A stretch of DNA of 64,000 nucleotides, from NCBI GenBank assembly GCA_020849275.1, contig JADLGO010000037.1, forward strand, positions 19,473 to 83,472. Direction: 5' to 3'. This document shows positions 9,183 through 17,650 of this stretch, one piece after another. Position numbers and translations under genes: made by a program. Source of the stretch: Chthonomonadales bacterium. Its GTDB lineage: Bacteria > Armatimonadota > Chthonomonadetes > Chthonomonadales > CAJBBX01. The notes below the pieces were generated by a model. The model was not told the DNA's origin, did not search any database, and was given only the letters and a program-made list of their open reading frames with translations. How positions within the stretch are numbered: the stretch's first letter is position 1; each line of letters starts with the position of its first letter.

Positions 9183-10652
9183 ATGAGGCGCCTCACATCG
9201 GCGACCCTTGCGGCGATGCTGCTGGCCGCCGCTGGCCTGGCGGCGGCCGCGCCCGCGACGCGCCTGTTTGACGGGCACACGCTGGCCGGCTGGCAGGGCG
9301 ACACGCGCGGCACCTGGCGCGTGGAGGACGGCGCGATCGTCGGCGGATCGCTGGAGCGCGCGGTGCCGCGCAACGAGTTCCTGTGCACCGGGCGCGCCTA
9401 CGGCGACTTCGTGCTGCGGCTGAAGTTCCGTCTTCGCGGCGAAGGCGCGCCGAACGCCGGGGTGCAGGTGCGGAGCCGCCGGCTGCCGGAGCCGGCGAAC
9501 GAGATGGAAGGTTACCAGGCCGACCTGGGCGACGGGTACTGGGGCGCGCTCTACGACGAATCGCGGCGCAACCGCGTGCTCGCCGCGCCGGACCCCGAGG
9601 TCGTCCGGCGCGCCCTGCGCCCCGGTGAGTGGAACGACTACGAGGTGCGCTGCGAGGGACGGCGGATCCAGATCCGGCTCAACGGCGCGCGGACGGTGGA
9701 CTACACGGAGCCGGACCCGAGCGTCGAGCAGGTCGGCCTGATCGGTCTGCAGGTGCACGGCGGCGGCAAGACGGAGGTGCGATATCGCGACCTCGTGCTG
9801 GAGGAGCTAGCGGTCGCCGATCCCGTTGAGACGCCCGGCCCGGCCGGACCCGGCCTCTGGGAGGATCTGGCGCCGGAGCTGCCCGATGCGGCCGTGCGCC
9901 GCGCCAACGACCGGTTCCCTCTCTCCGATCAGCGCAACCGCGCGGGGTGGACCCCCTACCGGCCGATGTGGGATGAGTTCGGCGGCGACGGCCTCGACGC
10001 GTCGAAGTGGCTGCCGCGCAACCCCGGCTGGAAGGGCCGTCAGCCCGCCTTCTTCTCGCCGCGCAACGTGGAGGTGCGCGAGGGCGAGCTGCGCCTGACG
10101 ATGCGGCTGGAGGAGGCGCCGCCGGAACTGCGCGGCGAGGGGTACCACACCTTCAGCTCGGCGGCCGTGCAGAGCGTTGGCACGGTGCGCTACGGGTACT
10201 TCGAGGTGCGCGCGAAGCCGATGGCCTCGGCCGGCTCGAGTTCGTTCTGGTTCTACAAGGGCGATCCGGATCGCTGGACGGAGATCGACGTGTTCGAGAT
10301 CGGTGGGCGCGCCGCCGGCTTCGAGCGCAGACTGCACATGACGCTGCACGTGTTCCACACGCCCACCCACAAGACTCACTGGTCGGTGGGCGGCGTCCTC
10401 GCGGCGCCCTTCGACCTGGCGGGCGGTTTCCACGTCTACGGGCTGGAGTGGGACCCTGCCGAGGTCCGCTTCTACCTCGACGGGGCGCTCGTCCGGCGCG
10501 GTCCCAACACCCACTGGCATCAGGCGCTGACGCTCAACCTCGATTCGGAGACGATGCCGGACTGGTTCGGGCTTCCGCTCCCGGCCGACCTGCCCTCGGC
10601 CTACCGCGTGGATTACGTACGCGCCTGGCAGCGGGCCCCCTGGCGTCAGTGA
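9183..10652 (+). CDS. Secreted DUF1080-GH16 fusion glycosidase
   Basis: A 489-residue exported protein joining two carbohydrate modules. After a signal peptide, residues about 27-205 form a DUF1080 (3-keto-glycoside hydrolase/laminin-G-like) domain starting ATRLFDGHTLAGW. Residues about 255-485 form a GH16 beta-jellyroll with the catalytic signature EIDVFE (nucleophile Glu367, Asp369, acid/base Glu372). Such GH16 enzymes cut beta-1,3 or beta-1,4 galactans or glucans; the preceding sequence FWFYKGDPDRWT resembles agarase/carrageenase-like branches. The ATG has GAGAGGAGAG upstream. It lies 30 bp after herA but is functionally unrelated. The exact substrate is unknown. Confidence 0.85.
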   Translation: MRRLTSATLAAMLLAAAGLAAAAPATRLFDGHTLAGWQGDTRGTWRVEDGAIVGGSLERAVPRNEFLCTGRAYGDFVLRLKFRLRGEGAPNAGVQVRSRRLPEPANEMEGYQADLGDGYWGALYDESRRNRVLAAPDPEVVRRALRPGEWNDYEVRCEGRRIQIRLNGARTVDYTEPDPSVEQVGLIGLQVHGGGKTEVRYRDLVLEELAVADPVETPGPAGPGLWEDLAPELPDAAVRRANDRFPLSDQRNRAGWTPYRPMWDEFGGDGLDASKWLPRNPGWKGRQPAFFSPRNVEVREGELRLTMRLEEAPPELRGEGYHTFSSAAVQSVGTVRYGYFEVRAKPMASAGSSSFWFYKGDPDRWTEIDVFEIGGRAAGFERRLHMTLHVFHTPTHKTHWSVGGVLAAPFDLAGGFHVYGLEWDPAEVRFYLDGALVRRGPNTHWHQALTLNLDSETMPDWFGLPLPADLPSAYRVDYVRAWQRAPWRQ

Positions 10653-10685
10653 ACGGGCGGAGCGTGCTCCCGTGCGCCGGCCAGG

Positions 10686-12638
10686 CTACTCCAGGCTGAC
10701 CTCGAACGGCCGGCCCGACGGCAGCGTCTCGTCGTGAAGCAGGCGTCGGCCGCGCCGGATGACGAGGCGCACGGCGTCCGCGGACCGAGCCACCGCGAGG
10801 TCGAAGCCGCCGAGGGCGCGCACTCTACGCAGGGCCATGTCCGGCCATCCATCGGGCAGGCGCGGCAGGCAGCGGAGGGATCGGAAGCCGGTGGGAACGA
10901 TGCCGAACAGCCCCTCGGTGATCGCGCGGCAGTAGAGCGCGCTCTCGGCAGAGAGGTGCGCCTGCCCTCCCTCCGGCCACGCCTCCACGGGGTAGGGTAC
11001 GTGTTCGCCGAGGAGCCGGCGCCGCGTGTAGGCGAGCAGGTGGCGGATGCCGGCCTCCGTGGCGCCGGCCGCGAGCACGCCGCGAAGCGCGTAGAGGGTG
11101 GACCGGTCCCAGAAGGTGCGCTCGCCGGCCTGGGTCGCCAGCCCATCCGGTGTCCACAGGCGGGGGGAGAGAAGAGCCTCGACGGTGCCGGCGGCGCGCT
11201 CATCGATGCCCATCACGAGGGGCAGGCAGATCCACGAGCGCAGCACGTGGTTGCCCTCGAAGTAGCGATAGGTGGCATGGCCCTCCACCTGAGCGCCGAA
11301 GTGACGTTCGATGGCGAGTCGGAGGGCGTTGGCGCGCGCGTCAAGGTCGGCCGCGGCGGCCGGGCGACCAAGGGCACGGCCCAGGTCGGCCGCGGCGCGC
11401 AGCGCCCCGTACGCGAGCGTGGAGGTCGACAGGTTCGCAGAGCCCGTGGGAAATCGGCCCTCGAGCTCGTCGGTGTCCGACTCGACGACGCCGGCGGCGT
11501 TCGTCTTGCGGCGGCAATACTCGATGCACCATGCGATTGCGGGCCACAACTCGAGGCCGATGGCGCGGTCGCCGGTCGCCAGGGCATAGCGCGCGGCGCC
11601 GTAGCCCACCATCGCGGCGTCGCCGCGATCGCCGCCTGCGTGGTAGACCACGTCGCCCTCCACCTCGAACGACGAGGGGAGCATCTCGAACGCGGGCGTC
11701 ATGGCGCGGGCGCAGATTCGGTAGGCATTGAGCGCGGCCTCGCAGGCGTCCGGCTCGCCGAGGAAGGGGAAGAAGGGGCCGCCGTACTCGCCCTGATCGT
11801 TGGCCCAGATGCCGCCGTAGTAGCGGCCGCCTCCGGGCGAGTGGACCGGGCCCATCCGCGTGTCGAAGATGCTCTCGGCGGCGCGCAGCTTGGCCAGCTC
11901 GAAGGCGCGGTCGATCGCCGGCTCGGGGGTCTGCAGGACGAGCGCCGATCGCGTGCGGGCGATCAGCTCGCGCCGCCCTCGCAACGCGGCCGCGGCGTCC
12001 GTGGGCCGGAGCGGCTCCACGACTCGCCAGGCCTCGAAGGCCAGCGAGAGGCGTGTGCGAGTCCCGGACGCCAGGTCAGGCCGCGGCGGGCCCACCATAC
12101 CCGCTCTCAGGGTGTACTCGCCGTAGAGACCGGCGTCGCAGTCGTGGAGCCGCGGGCCGTTCGCTTCCACCGTCCGCGCGCCGCCGACGGCCGTCAGGAT
12201 CCACTCCTCGAAGGCGCGCGTCTCGGCGGGTGAAGGGAAGATGCGCCGCGTCAGGCGTAGGCCGAGCGCCGCACGGTGGGCGATGGTCAGCACGCCGTCG
12301 AACGCGACGCTTGCTACCGGGCCGGGCCGCCACGCCTGGCCGTCGACGCGCAGGCGCGGCTCGACCTCGGCGCCGAAGGTGCGGCGCAGGTACCCGCGCA
12401 CATCGTCGCGCGCGCCGCGCAGCATTGGCCAGATCACCTCCCGCGCCAGCGACAGGCGCCGCTCCTCGTCGACGCCGTACCGCACGATGAGCGATACGCG
12501 CCGACCGCTCATCTCCAGGTGATCCTCATGGGGTAGGCGCCGGTCATGTCGCACGTCCCACCGGATGCCATGCGGGCGCAGATGCCAGCGGTCGGCCTGC
12601 CCGTCCGCGGCGGGGTCCACCCTCGCGAGGTGGCGCAT
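10686..12638 (-). CDS. Six-hairpin (alpha/alpha)6-barrel glycoside hydrolase-like protein
   Basis: A 650-residue protein with an N-terminal beta-sandwich-like region (about 1-235) and a C-terminal alpha/alpha toroid. Markers include GGIWANDQGEYGGPFFPFLG, a typical substrate-cleft segment, FPTGSANLSTSTLAYGALR, and the late TFWDRSTLYALRG plus PVEAWPEGGQAHLSAESALY. No signal peptide is visible. The start follows the previous stop with one base between (TAG-c-ATG), so it is probably translated by coupling; no good Shine-Dalgarno is seen. I assign it to the six-hairpin glycosidase superfamily but not to a numbered GH family. Confidence 0.7.
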   Translation of the reverse strand: MRHLARVDPAADGQADRWHLRPHGIRWDVRHDRRLPHEDHLEMSGRRVSLIVRYGVDEERRLSLAREVIWPMLRGARDDVRGYLRRTFGAEVEPRLRVDGQAWRPGPVASVAFDGVLTIAHRAALGLRLTRRIFPSPAETRAFEEWILTAVGGARTVEANGPRLHDCDAGLYGEYTLRAGMVGPPRPDLASGTRTRLSLAFEAWRVVEPLRPTDAAAALRGRRELIARTRSALVLQTPEPAIDRAFELAKLRAAESIFDTRMGPVHSPGGGRYYGGIWANDQGEYGGPFFPFLGEPDACEAALNAYRICARAMTPAFEMLPSSFEVEGDVVYHAGGDRGDAAMVGYGAARYALATGDRAIGLELWPAIAWCIEYCRRKTNAAGVVESDTDELEGRFPTGSANLSTSTLAYGALRAAADLGRALGRPAAAADLDARANALRLAIERHFGAQVEGHATYRYFEGNHVLRSWICLPLVMGIDERAAGTVEALLSPRLWTPDGLATQAGERTFWDRSTLYALRGVLAAGATEAGIRHLLAYTRRRLLGEHVPYPVEAWPEGGQAHLSAESALYCRAITEGLFGIVPTGFRSLRCLPRLPDGWPDMALRRVRALGGFDLAVARSADAVRLVIRRGRRLLHDETLPSGRPFEVSLE

Positions 12639-12639
12639 G

Positions 12640-13563
12640 CTACGGCGCCCACCAGAGCGGGCAGGGGCTCCCCTCGGCGGTGGTAAGCAGTGAGCGGTTG
12701 TCGCTGTCGTAGGTCAGTGCCTCGAACTGGCCGAGGAACGGGACGCCGCGCGTGCGCGGGCGTGCGCGGAGCGCCTCGCCGAGCGCCTGACCGGGCCTCA
12801 GGCTCCACTCGAACGCCTCCGCGTAGGTGCGAATCGCCACGTGCCGACCGTCGCGCGAGAAGTCGCCACCCGTTGCCAGCCGCCCGACAGCGTGCCCGCC
12901 GAACTCCAGCGGGTTGGTGAAGCGGATCGTGGCTACGCGCTCGGCGGTCACGGTCCGGTCGCGCGCGAGCGGCATCGGCAGGCGATAGGCGCCGCTCACG
13001 CCCGACTCCTCCTTCGATATGACGAACACTTCGCCGGAGGCGGGGTGGACGAGGAGCGTCTCGGCGTCGCGCGGGCCGTCGGGGTAGCGGAACGCAAATC
13101 GCTGGGCCAGGTGCGTGTGGCCGCGATGGTCGGTATGCGCACGGTCCACCGGCGGCTCATCGACGCGGTAGACGACGACGCTCGACCGCGCATGGCCGTT
13201 GTCGCCGATATCGCCGATGAACAGGGCGGGCTCGCCAGCAGGGCCGGGCCCTGCCGCGATGCCCTCCCAGTCGACTGCGGTCGCGCCCACCACCGTGAAG
13301 CGGGCGAGCGCGCGGCCCGCGCGGTCGGTGGCATAGAGCACGGGGTCGCCGCCCGAGTCGTTGTGGGTCCAGAGCACCTTCGGATCGCGGCGACTCACGG
13401 TCAGGCCGGAGCTCTCGGCGACGGCGTTGTCCTTGAGCATGGCCAGCAAACGCGGCTGCGCGGCCGCTCGCGGCCGGGACTTCTGCCCGGCGACGGGCGC
13501 GCCGGCGGCGAGCGCGAGCAGCGCGGCGAGCGCCGCCGCGCCAAGGTAGGGCGATCGCGTCAA
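12640..13563 (-). CDS. Secreted beta-propeller-like protein
   Basis: A 307-residue exported protein of unknown function. The best start is TTG at 13563, with AAGGAG six bases upstream, giving a signal peptide (TRSPYLGAAALAALLAL, cut after VAGQ). The mature part has repeated propeller-like blades: ESSGLTVSRRDPKVLWTHND, LFIGDIGDNG, DAETLLVHPASGEVFVISKE and FEALTYDSDNRSLLTTAEG. These resemble secreted WD40-like or phytase-like propellers; no catalytic residues are evident. It is co-transcribed with the glycosidase downstream and divergent from the cbiX gene. Confidence 0.65.
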   Translation of the reverse strand: MTRSPYLGAAALAALLALAAGAPVAGQKSRPRAAAQPRLLAMLKDNAVAESSGLTVSRRDPKVLWTHNDSGGDPVLYATDRAGRALARFTVVGATAVDWEGIAAGPGPAGEPALFIGDIGDNGHARSSVVVYRVDEPPVDRAHTDHRGHTHLAQRFAFRYPDGPRDAETLLVHPASGEVFVISKEESGVSGAYRLPMPLARDRTVTAERVATIRFTNPLEFGGHAVGRLATGGDFSRDGRHVAIRTYAEAFEWSLRPGQALGEALRARPRTRGVPFLGQFEALTYDSDNRSLLTTAEGSPCPLWWAP

Positions 13564-13613
13564 GATGGTCTCCTTCCGGCGCGGCGCACGAGGCCGATTG
13601 CCGGGCGCGCGCC

Positions 13614-13627
13614 GCGTCTGGTACACT
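13614..13627 (+). promoter_or_regulatory. Possible extended -10 element before the chelatase gene
   Basis: The segment GCGTCTGGTACACT holds a TGG-TACACT string that resembles an extended -10 box, 20 bp before the ATG of the chelatase gene. The same 12-mer GCGTCTGGTACA stands 18 bp before the PhnE-like gene at 40544. No -35 box is visible, so the call is weak. Confidence 0.25.
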
Positions 13628-13647
13628 CAGAGCGGGAGCGAATCCAC

Positions 13648-14544
13648 ATGGACGGCCTGATCCTGGTCGGCCACGGGTCGCTGCTATGCGGCGCCCGCCG
13701 GGCATTGCAGGCGCACGCGGAGCGGCTCTCTGGCCGCGTTGAGTTCGGCATCGTCGAGGCGGCGTTTCTGCGTTTCCGCACTCCCACGCTCTCCCAGGCC
13801 GCGACGCGGTGCGAGCTGGCGGGCGCGGCCCGCGTGGTGGTGACGCCCTACTCGATCGGTCGCGACCGCCTGGTCGAGGTGGACATCTCGGAGCAGGTGG
13901 CCGCCGCCGCCCTCGAGCTTCCCGGCGTGCGCTTCGTGACCGCGGAGCCCCTCGGGTTCGACCCACGGCTGACGGACGCCATCCTGACCAGCGCGCACGC
14001 TGCCGTGGCCCCGGAGGTGTGGGCGGAGCGGCTGCGGCTTGCCGGCGGCTACTGCGAGGACGACCCGCGCTGCCCGCTGCACGCCACTCCATCGTGCCCC
14101 ACCTCGTCCGGCCGTGCCGCGCGCGCGGCCCCCGCGGAGCCGCCCGCCGTCCGAACGCCCGATGGGGCGGCCGACGCGCTGGTCGTGGCCGCCCACGGCG
14201 ACGCTGACGAGGCCGCGGTGGCGCCGGTGCGGAGGCTGGTCGAGCATCTCGGAGGCCGGCGACCGGTGCATCCGGTGGCGCTCGGGTTCCTGGAGACGAG
14301 CGCGCCCGGCATCGCGGCGGCGCTGGAGCGTTGCGCGCGCTCCGGCGCGCGGCGCGTAGCCGTCGTGCCGTATCTGCTGCACCCCGGCACCCATCTTGCC
14401 GAGAGCCTGCCGGCCGTCCTCGCCGCCGCACGGACGCGGCGGCCCGACGTGGAACTGCTCCTTGGCGACTTCGCGGGCCGTTCGCCGCACGTCGCGGCGG
14501 TCCTCGCCGACCGCGCGCTCGCGGCGCTGCGCGGCGCCGGGTGA
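13648..14544 (+). CDS. Tandem CbiX/SirB-type sirohydrochlorin chelatase
   Basis: A 298-residue class II chelatase made of two CbiX domains in one chain. It inserts cobalt or ferrous iron into sirohydrochlorin for cobalamin or siroheme. Each half opens with its metal-binding His: LVGHGS (His9) and VVAAHGD (His183). The linker (about 135-180) is Ala/Pro-rich and contains a Cys-bearing segment (CEDDPRCPLHATPSC) that could bind a metal or cluster. The start is the ATG at 13648 with GGGAG upstream. No other tetrapyrrole gene is adjacent, so cobalt against iron cannot be decided. Confidence 0.85.
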   Translation: MDGLILVGHGSLLCGARRALQAHAERLSGRVEFGIVEAAFLRFRTPTLSQAATRCELAGAARVVVTPYSIGRDRLVEVDISEQVAAAALELPGVRFVTAEPLGFDPRLTDAILTSAHAAVAPEVWAERLRLAGGYCEDDPRCPLHATPSCPTSSGRAARAAPAEPPAVRTPDGAADALVVAAHGDADEAAVAPVRRLVEHLGGRRPVHPVALGFLETSAPGIAAALERCARSGARRVAVVPYLLHPGTHLAESLPAVLAAARTRRPDVELLLGDFAGRSPHVAAVLADRALAALRGAG

Positions 14545-14559
14545 CGCCGTACCCGGCGC
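14534..14559 (+). terminator. Hairpin overlapping the chelatase stop codon
   Basis: GCGCCGGGT (14534-14542) pairs perfectly with ACCCGGCGC (14551-14559) across an 8-base loop that includes most of the stop codon. No T-run follows, so it is at best a weak intrinsic terminator or a 3'-end stabiliser. Confidence 0.4.
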
Positions 14560-14703
14560 TGCGGCGCCCGGGCCGCATCGCGTTAGGCCCCATTATACTT
14601 CAGCCGCGAAACGCGCCCCCGCCGCAAGCGCGCCTGTGCGGCTCCAGTGGAATCCTGGCCGGCCCGCCCTCACGCGCGGGCCGCGCCGCCGAGGAGGACG
14701 CGC

Positions 14704-16878
14704 GTGGAGGGAAGACCTGTCGGGCGCCGGCGCCTGACTCTGGAGGCCATCTTCGACTCCGAGGAGCTCAGCGAGCGCTCGATCGAGCAGCCCCGGTGGA
14801 TGACGGACGAAACGCGGCTGTCCTATCTCGATCGGGCCCCGGCCGGCGGTCGCAAGACGGTCTGGATCTATGATAGCGTCACACGCGAGCGCCAGCCGGT
14901 CCTCGATCCCGACGTGCTTGTCGTGGAGGGGCGCTCCGACCCGCTGCCTGTCCACGCCTATCAGTGGTCGCCAGACGAGCGCCTGCTGCTCCTGACACAG
15001 GTGGCGCCGGCCCGGTTCAAGCCGTGCGGCGACCTGTTTGTCTACGAGGTGGACCAACGGCGCCTACACCGCCTCACCGCGACCGATCGGCCCCAGCGCT
15101 TTCCACGCTTCTCGCCAGACGGTCGCCGGATCGGCCTGGTGCGCGACGACGACCTCTGGCTGATCGACGTGGCGACCGGTGAGGAGCGCCGGCTGACCTG
15201 CGATGCGGCCGAGCGCGTCTATAACGGCCGCTTCGGCTGGGCCTACGAGGAGGAGCTCGGCCAGGCCAGCGGTTGGGAGTGGTCGCCGGACGGCGCGCGC
15301 ATCGCTTTTGTGCAGCAGGACGAGCGCGGCGTGCCCGAGGTGCTCCTGCCGCGCTACGAGGACCCGCACGCGGCGCCGCGGGTCACCGTCTACCCGAAGG
15401 CCGGCGACCCGGTACCCTCCGCGCGCGTGGGCATCGTGGCGACCGACAGCGGCGAGGTGCGCTGGCTTGACCTGGGCTTCGCCGCCGACGAGCCGGGCGA
15501 GGAGCACTACGTGGCGCGGGTCCAGTGGACCCCGTCCGGCGGCGGCCTGCTGATCCAGTGGATGAACCGCCTCCAGAACACGCTACGCCTGCTCCACGTC
15601 GACGCCGGCAACGGCGAAGGCGCGGTGGCCGCGGTGGAACGCGACCCGGCCTGGGTGGAGGCTCCGGGCGAGCTTCGCTTTGTCCCCGCGCCCGCGGGCG
15701 CGTCCGAGCGCTTCGTGTGGCCGGGTGTGCGCGACGGCTACACGCACCTGGAGTTGCGCGACGTGCGCGGCGCCTGCCTGACGACACTGACGGCGGGCGA
15801 CTGGGATGTGGAGGGCGTCTGCGGGGTCAGCGAGGCCGGCGTCCACTTCGTGGCGGCGCGTCCCAACCCCACCGAGCGGCGGATCTATCGCGTCGGGTTG
15901 CGCGGCGGCGAGCCCGAGTGCCTGACGCCGGAGCCGGGCAGCCACTCGGCGCTGTTCAACAAGCGCTGCGAGCGCTTCGTTCACACGCACTCCTCGCTCA
16001 ACCATCCACCGGTCGTGGCGGTGCGCGATGCGCGAGGTCGGGTCCTGGGCGAGCTGCTGACCGACCCGGCGCCGAACCACGCGCGCTTCGGGCTCGGCCC
16101 GAGGGCGCGGCCGCCCACGTCCGATTGGGAGGTGCTGACGTTCGAGACAAGCGACGGGGAGACGCTCTATGCGCGCATGCTGCGGCCGCGCCGTTTCCAC
16201 CCGTCGCGCCGTTACCCCGTGCTGATGACGACCTATGGCGGGCCGGGCTCGCAAGTGGTGACGAATGCCTGGGGCGGCAAGGCCGCGCTGTGGCACCAGT
16301 TCCTGGCACGTGAGGGGTACGTGCAGCTCCTGGTGGACAACCGCGGCACCGGCGCACGCGGGCGCGACTTCAAGAAGCAGACCTATCTCCGACTGGGCGA
16401 GTGGGAGGTGCGCGACCAGATCGAGGGAGCTCGCTACGCGCAAGGGCTGGGGTTCGTCGACCCCGCGCGCATCGGCATCTGGGGCTGGAGCTACGGCGGC
16501 TACGTGGCCGCGATGTGTATCCTGAAGGGCGCCGATGTGTTCCGCGCCGCCATCGCCGTGGCGCCCGTCACCGACTGGGCGCTCTACGATGCCATCTACA
16601 CCGAGCGCTACATGCGCCGGCCCGCCGACAACCCGGAGGGATATCGCGAGAGCGCGCCCGTCAACCACACCGAACGGCTGCGTGGGCGCTTTCTGCTGGT
16701 GCACGGCACGATGGACGATAACGTGCACTTTCAGAACAGCGCCCGCCTGGCCGCGGCGCTCCAGGAGGCCAAACGACCGTTCGACGCCATGTACTATCCG
16801 GGCAAGCACCACGGCATCGAGGACCGGCACCTGCACCTCTATCGCCTGATGACGGACTTCCTCAAACGCAGCCTCTGA
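14704..16878 (+). CDS. Dipeptidyl-peptidase IV-like serine peptidase (family S9)
   Basis: A 724-residue prolyl-oligopeptidase-clan enzyme. Residues 1 to about 470 form the beta-propeller with WSPDE/FSPDGR-type blades and the DPP IV-type double-Glu helix (WAYEEEL, Glu182-Glu183) that holds the substrate N-terminus. The alpha/beta-hydrolase part contains Ser596 in GWSYGGY, Asp671 in GTMDDN and His703 in GKHHGI. The GTG at 14704 is chosen for GAGGAGG upstream. No signal peptide is evident, so it is probably cytoplasmic and recycles dipeptides. It converges with the hemerythrin gene. Confidence 0.92.
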   Translation: MEGRPVGRRRLTLEAIFDSEELSERSIEQPRWMTDETRLSYLDRAPAGGRKTVWIYDSVTRERQPVLDPDVLVVEGRSDPLPVHAYQWSPDERLLLLTQVAPARFKPCGDLFVYEVDQRRLHRLTATDRPQRFPRFSPDGRRIGLVRDDDLWLIDVATGEERRLTCDAAERVYNGRFGWAYEEELGQASGWEWSPDGARIAFVQQDERGVPEVLLPRYEDPHAAPRVTVYPKAGDPVPSARVGIVATDSGEVRWLDLGFAADEPGEEHYVARVQWTPSGGGLLIQWMNRLQNTLRLLHVDAGNGEGAVAAVERDPAWVEAPGELRFVPAPAGASERFVWPGVRDGYTHLELRDVRGACLTTLTAGDWDVEGVCGVSEAGVHFVAARPNPTERRIYRVGLRGGEPECLTPEPGSHSALFNKRCERFVHTHSSLNHPPVVAVRDARGRVLGELLTDPAPNHARFGLGPRARPPTSDWEVLTFETSDGETLYARMLRPRRFHPSRRYPVLMTTYGGPGSQVVTNAWGGKAALWHQFLAREGYVQLLVDNRGTGARGRDFKKQTYLRLGEWEVRDQIEGARYAQGLGFVDPARIGIWGWSYGGYVAAMCILKGADVFRAAIAVAPVTDWALYDAIYTERYMRRPADNPEGYRESAPVNHTERLRGRFLLVHGTMDDNVHFQNSARLAAALQEAKRPFDAMYYPGKHHGIEDRHLHLYRLMTDFLKRSL

Positions 16879-16887
16879 TGGGTGGCC

Positions 16888-17445
16888 TCAGAACGCGACG
16901 ACCGCCAGGGCCAGCCGGTCGGCCATCTCCTCGTAGCGGGCGGCCGTCCCGTCGCCGAGGGCCTCGTCCGCCTTGCGGAACGCCTCCATCAAGACGGCCT
17001 GCTCGGTGTCCTCGAGCAGCTTGTTCGTCATGGGGAAGAGGAGGTAGTCTTCCTTCCATATGTGGGACGGGTAGAACTCGGCCAGGTCGCGCAGCACGGC
17101 GATGAGCGGCTCGCGTGCGCCCGGGCGCCCGGCAGCGTAGGCCGTCACCGCCTCGGCTAGATGTGCCACCTTTTCCCGTCCCTCCACGTGCTCGGCATTC
17201 AGCGCGCCGATGGGACAGCCGCGCGGCCCGACGCCCTTCTCGATCAGCAACGGGAAGAGGAGGACCTCCTCCTTGCCGTGGTGGGCCAGGTCCGCGTACC
17301 CGCGGAGGAAGTCGGCCGCCCCTTCCAGTGTGGTCACATCGGCCTCGGCGCCGGCTTCCAGGCGATCCGCCATCAGGGCAAGGACGCCCACCACCTTTTG
17401 GATGTAGTGGTGCTCACGTTCCAGCAGGTCGGTCGGTCGGCTCAT
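16888..17445 (-). CDS. Hemerythrin-like HHE-domain protein
   Basis: A 185-residue four-helix protein with a full set of di-iron ligand candidates: His12/His13 in EREHHYI, His56 and Glu60 in HHGKEEVLLFP, His86, and His128 with Glu132 in HIWKEDYLLFP. Such proteins bind O2 or NO or sense redox state in the cytoplasm. The internal repeat EEVLLFP and EDYLLFP reflects the pseudo-twofold HHE fold. It stands alone and shares a divergent 205-bp upstream region with the GH172 gene. Confidence 0.88.
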   Translation of the reverse strand: MSRPTDLLEREHHYIQKVVGVLALMADRLEAGAEADVTTLEGAADFLRGYADLAHHGKEEVLLFPLLIEKGVGPRGCPIGALNAEHVEGREKVAHLAEAVTAYAAGRPGAREPLIAVLRDLAEFYPSHIWKEDYLLFPMTNKLLEDTEQAVLMEAFRKADEALGDGTAARYEEMADRLALAVVAF

Positions 17446-17650
17446 CGGTCTTCTCCATGCGCGTGGGGCCCGGGGTTGATAGGGTTCTGTACGAGGCGCG
17501 CGGGCGCCTGGTTCGGCGCGCGGCGGCGATGGCCACGCGGTGGCAGGAGCGCGCCCGGCGCGCCGCGAACATGGCTGCGTCGGCCGCTATGGCGCAATCG
17601 GCGTCCGGCGAGGCCGTCGGCAAGGGCACCCGAGTCCCTGGAGGAGAGAC

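Noticed and set aside
7332..9758. An 808-codon minus-strand frame over herA
   Set aside because: The plus strand encodes a complete HerA with all motifs here; the opposing product is compositionally biased shadow sequence.
12841..13647. Upstream extension of the chelatase frame by about 270 codons
   Set aside because: This part is antisense to the secreted propeller-like protein and unlike any chelatase; the ATG at 13648 has a ribosome site and gives the family N-terminus.
14594..14599. TATACT as a -10 box for the S9 peptidase gene
   Set aside because: No -35 element lies 16-19 bp upstream and the site is about 105 bp from the start codon, so support is too thin.
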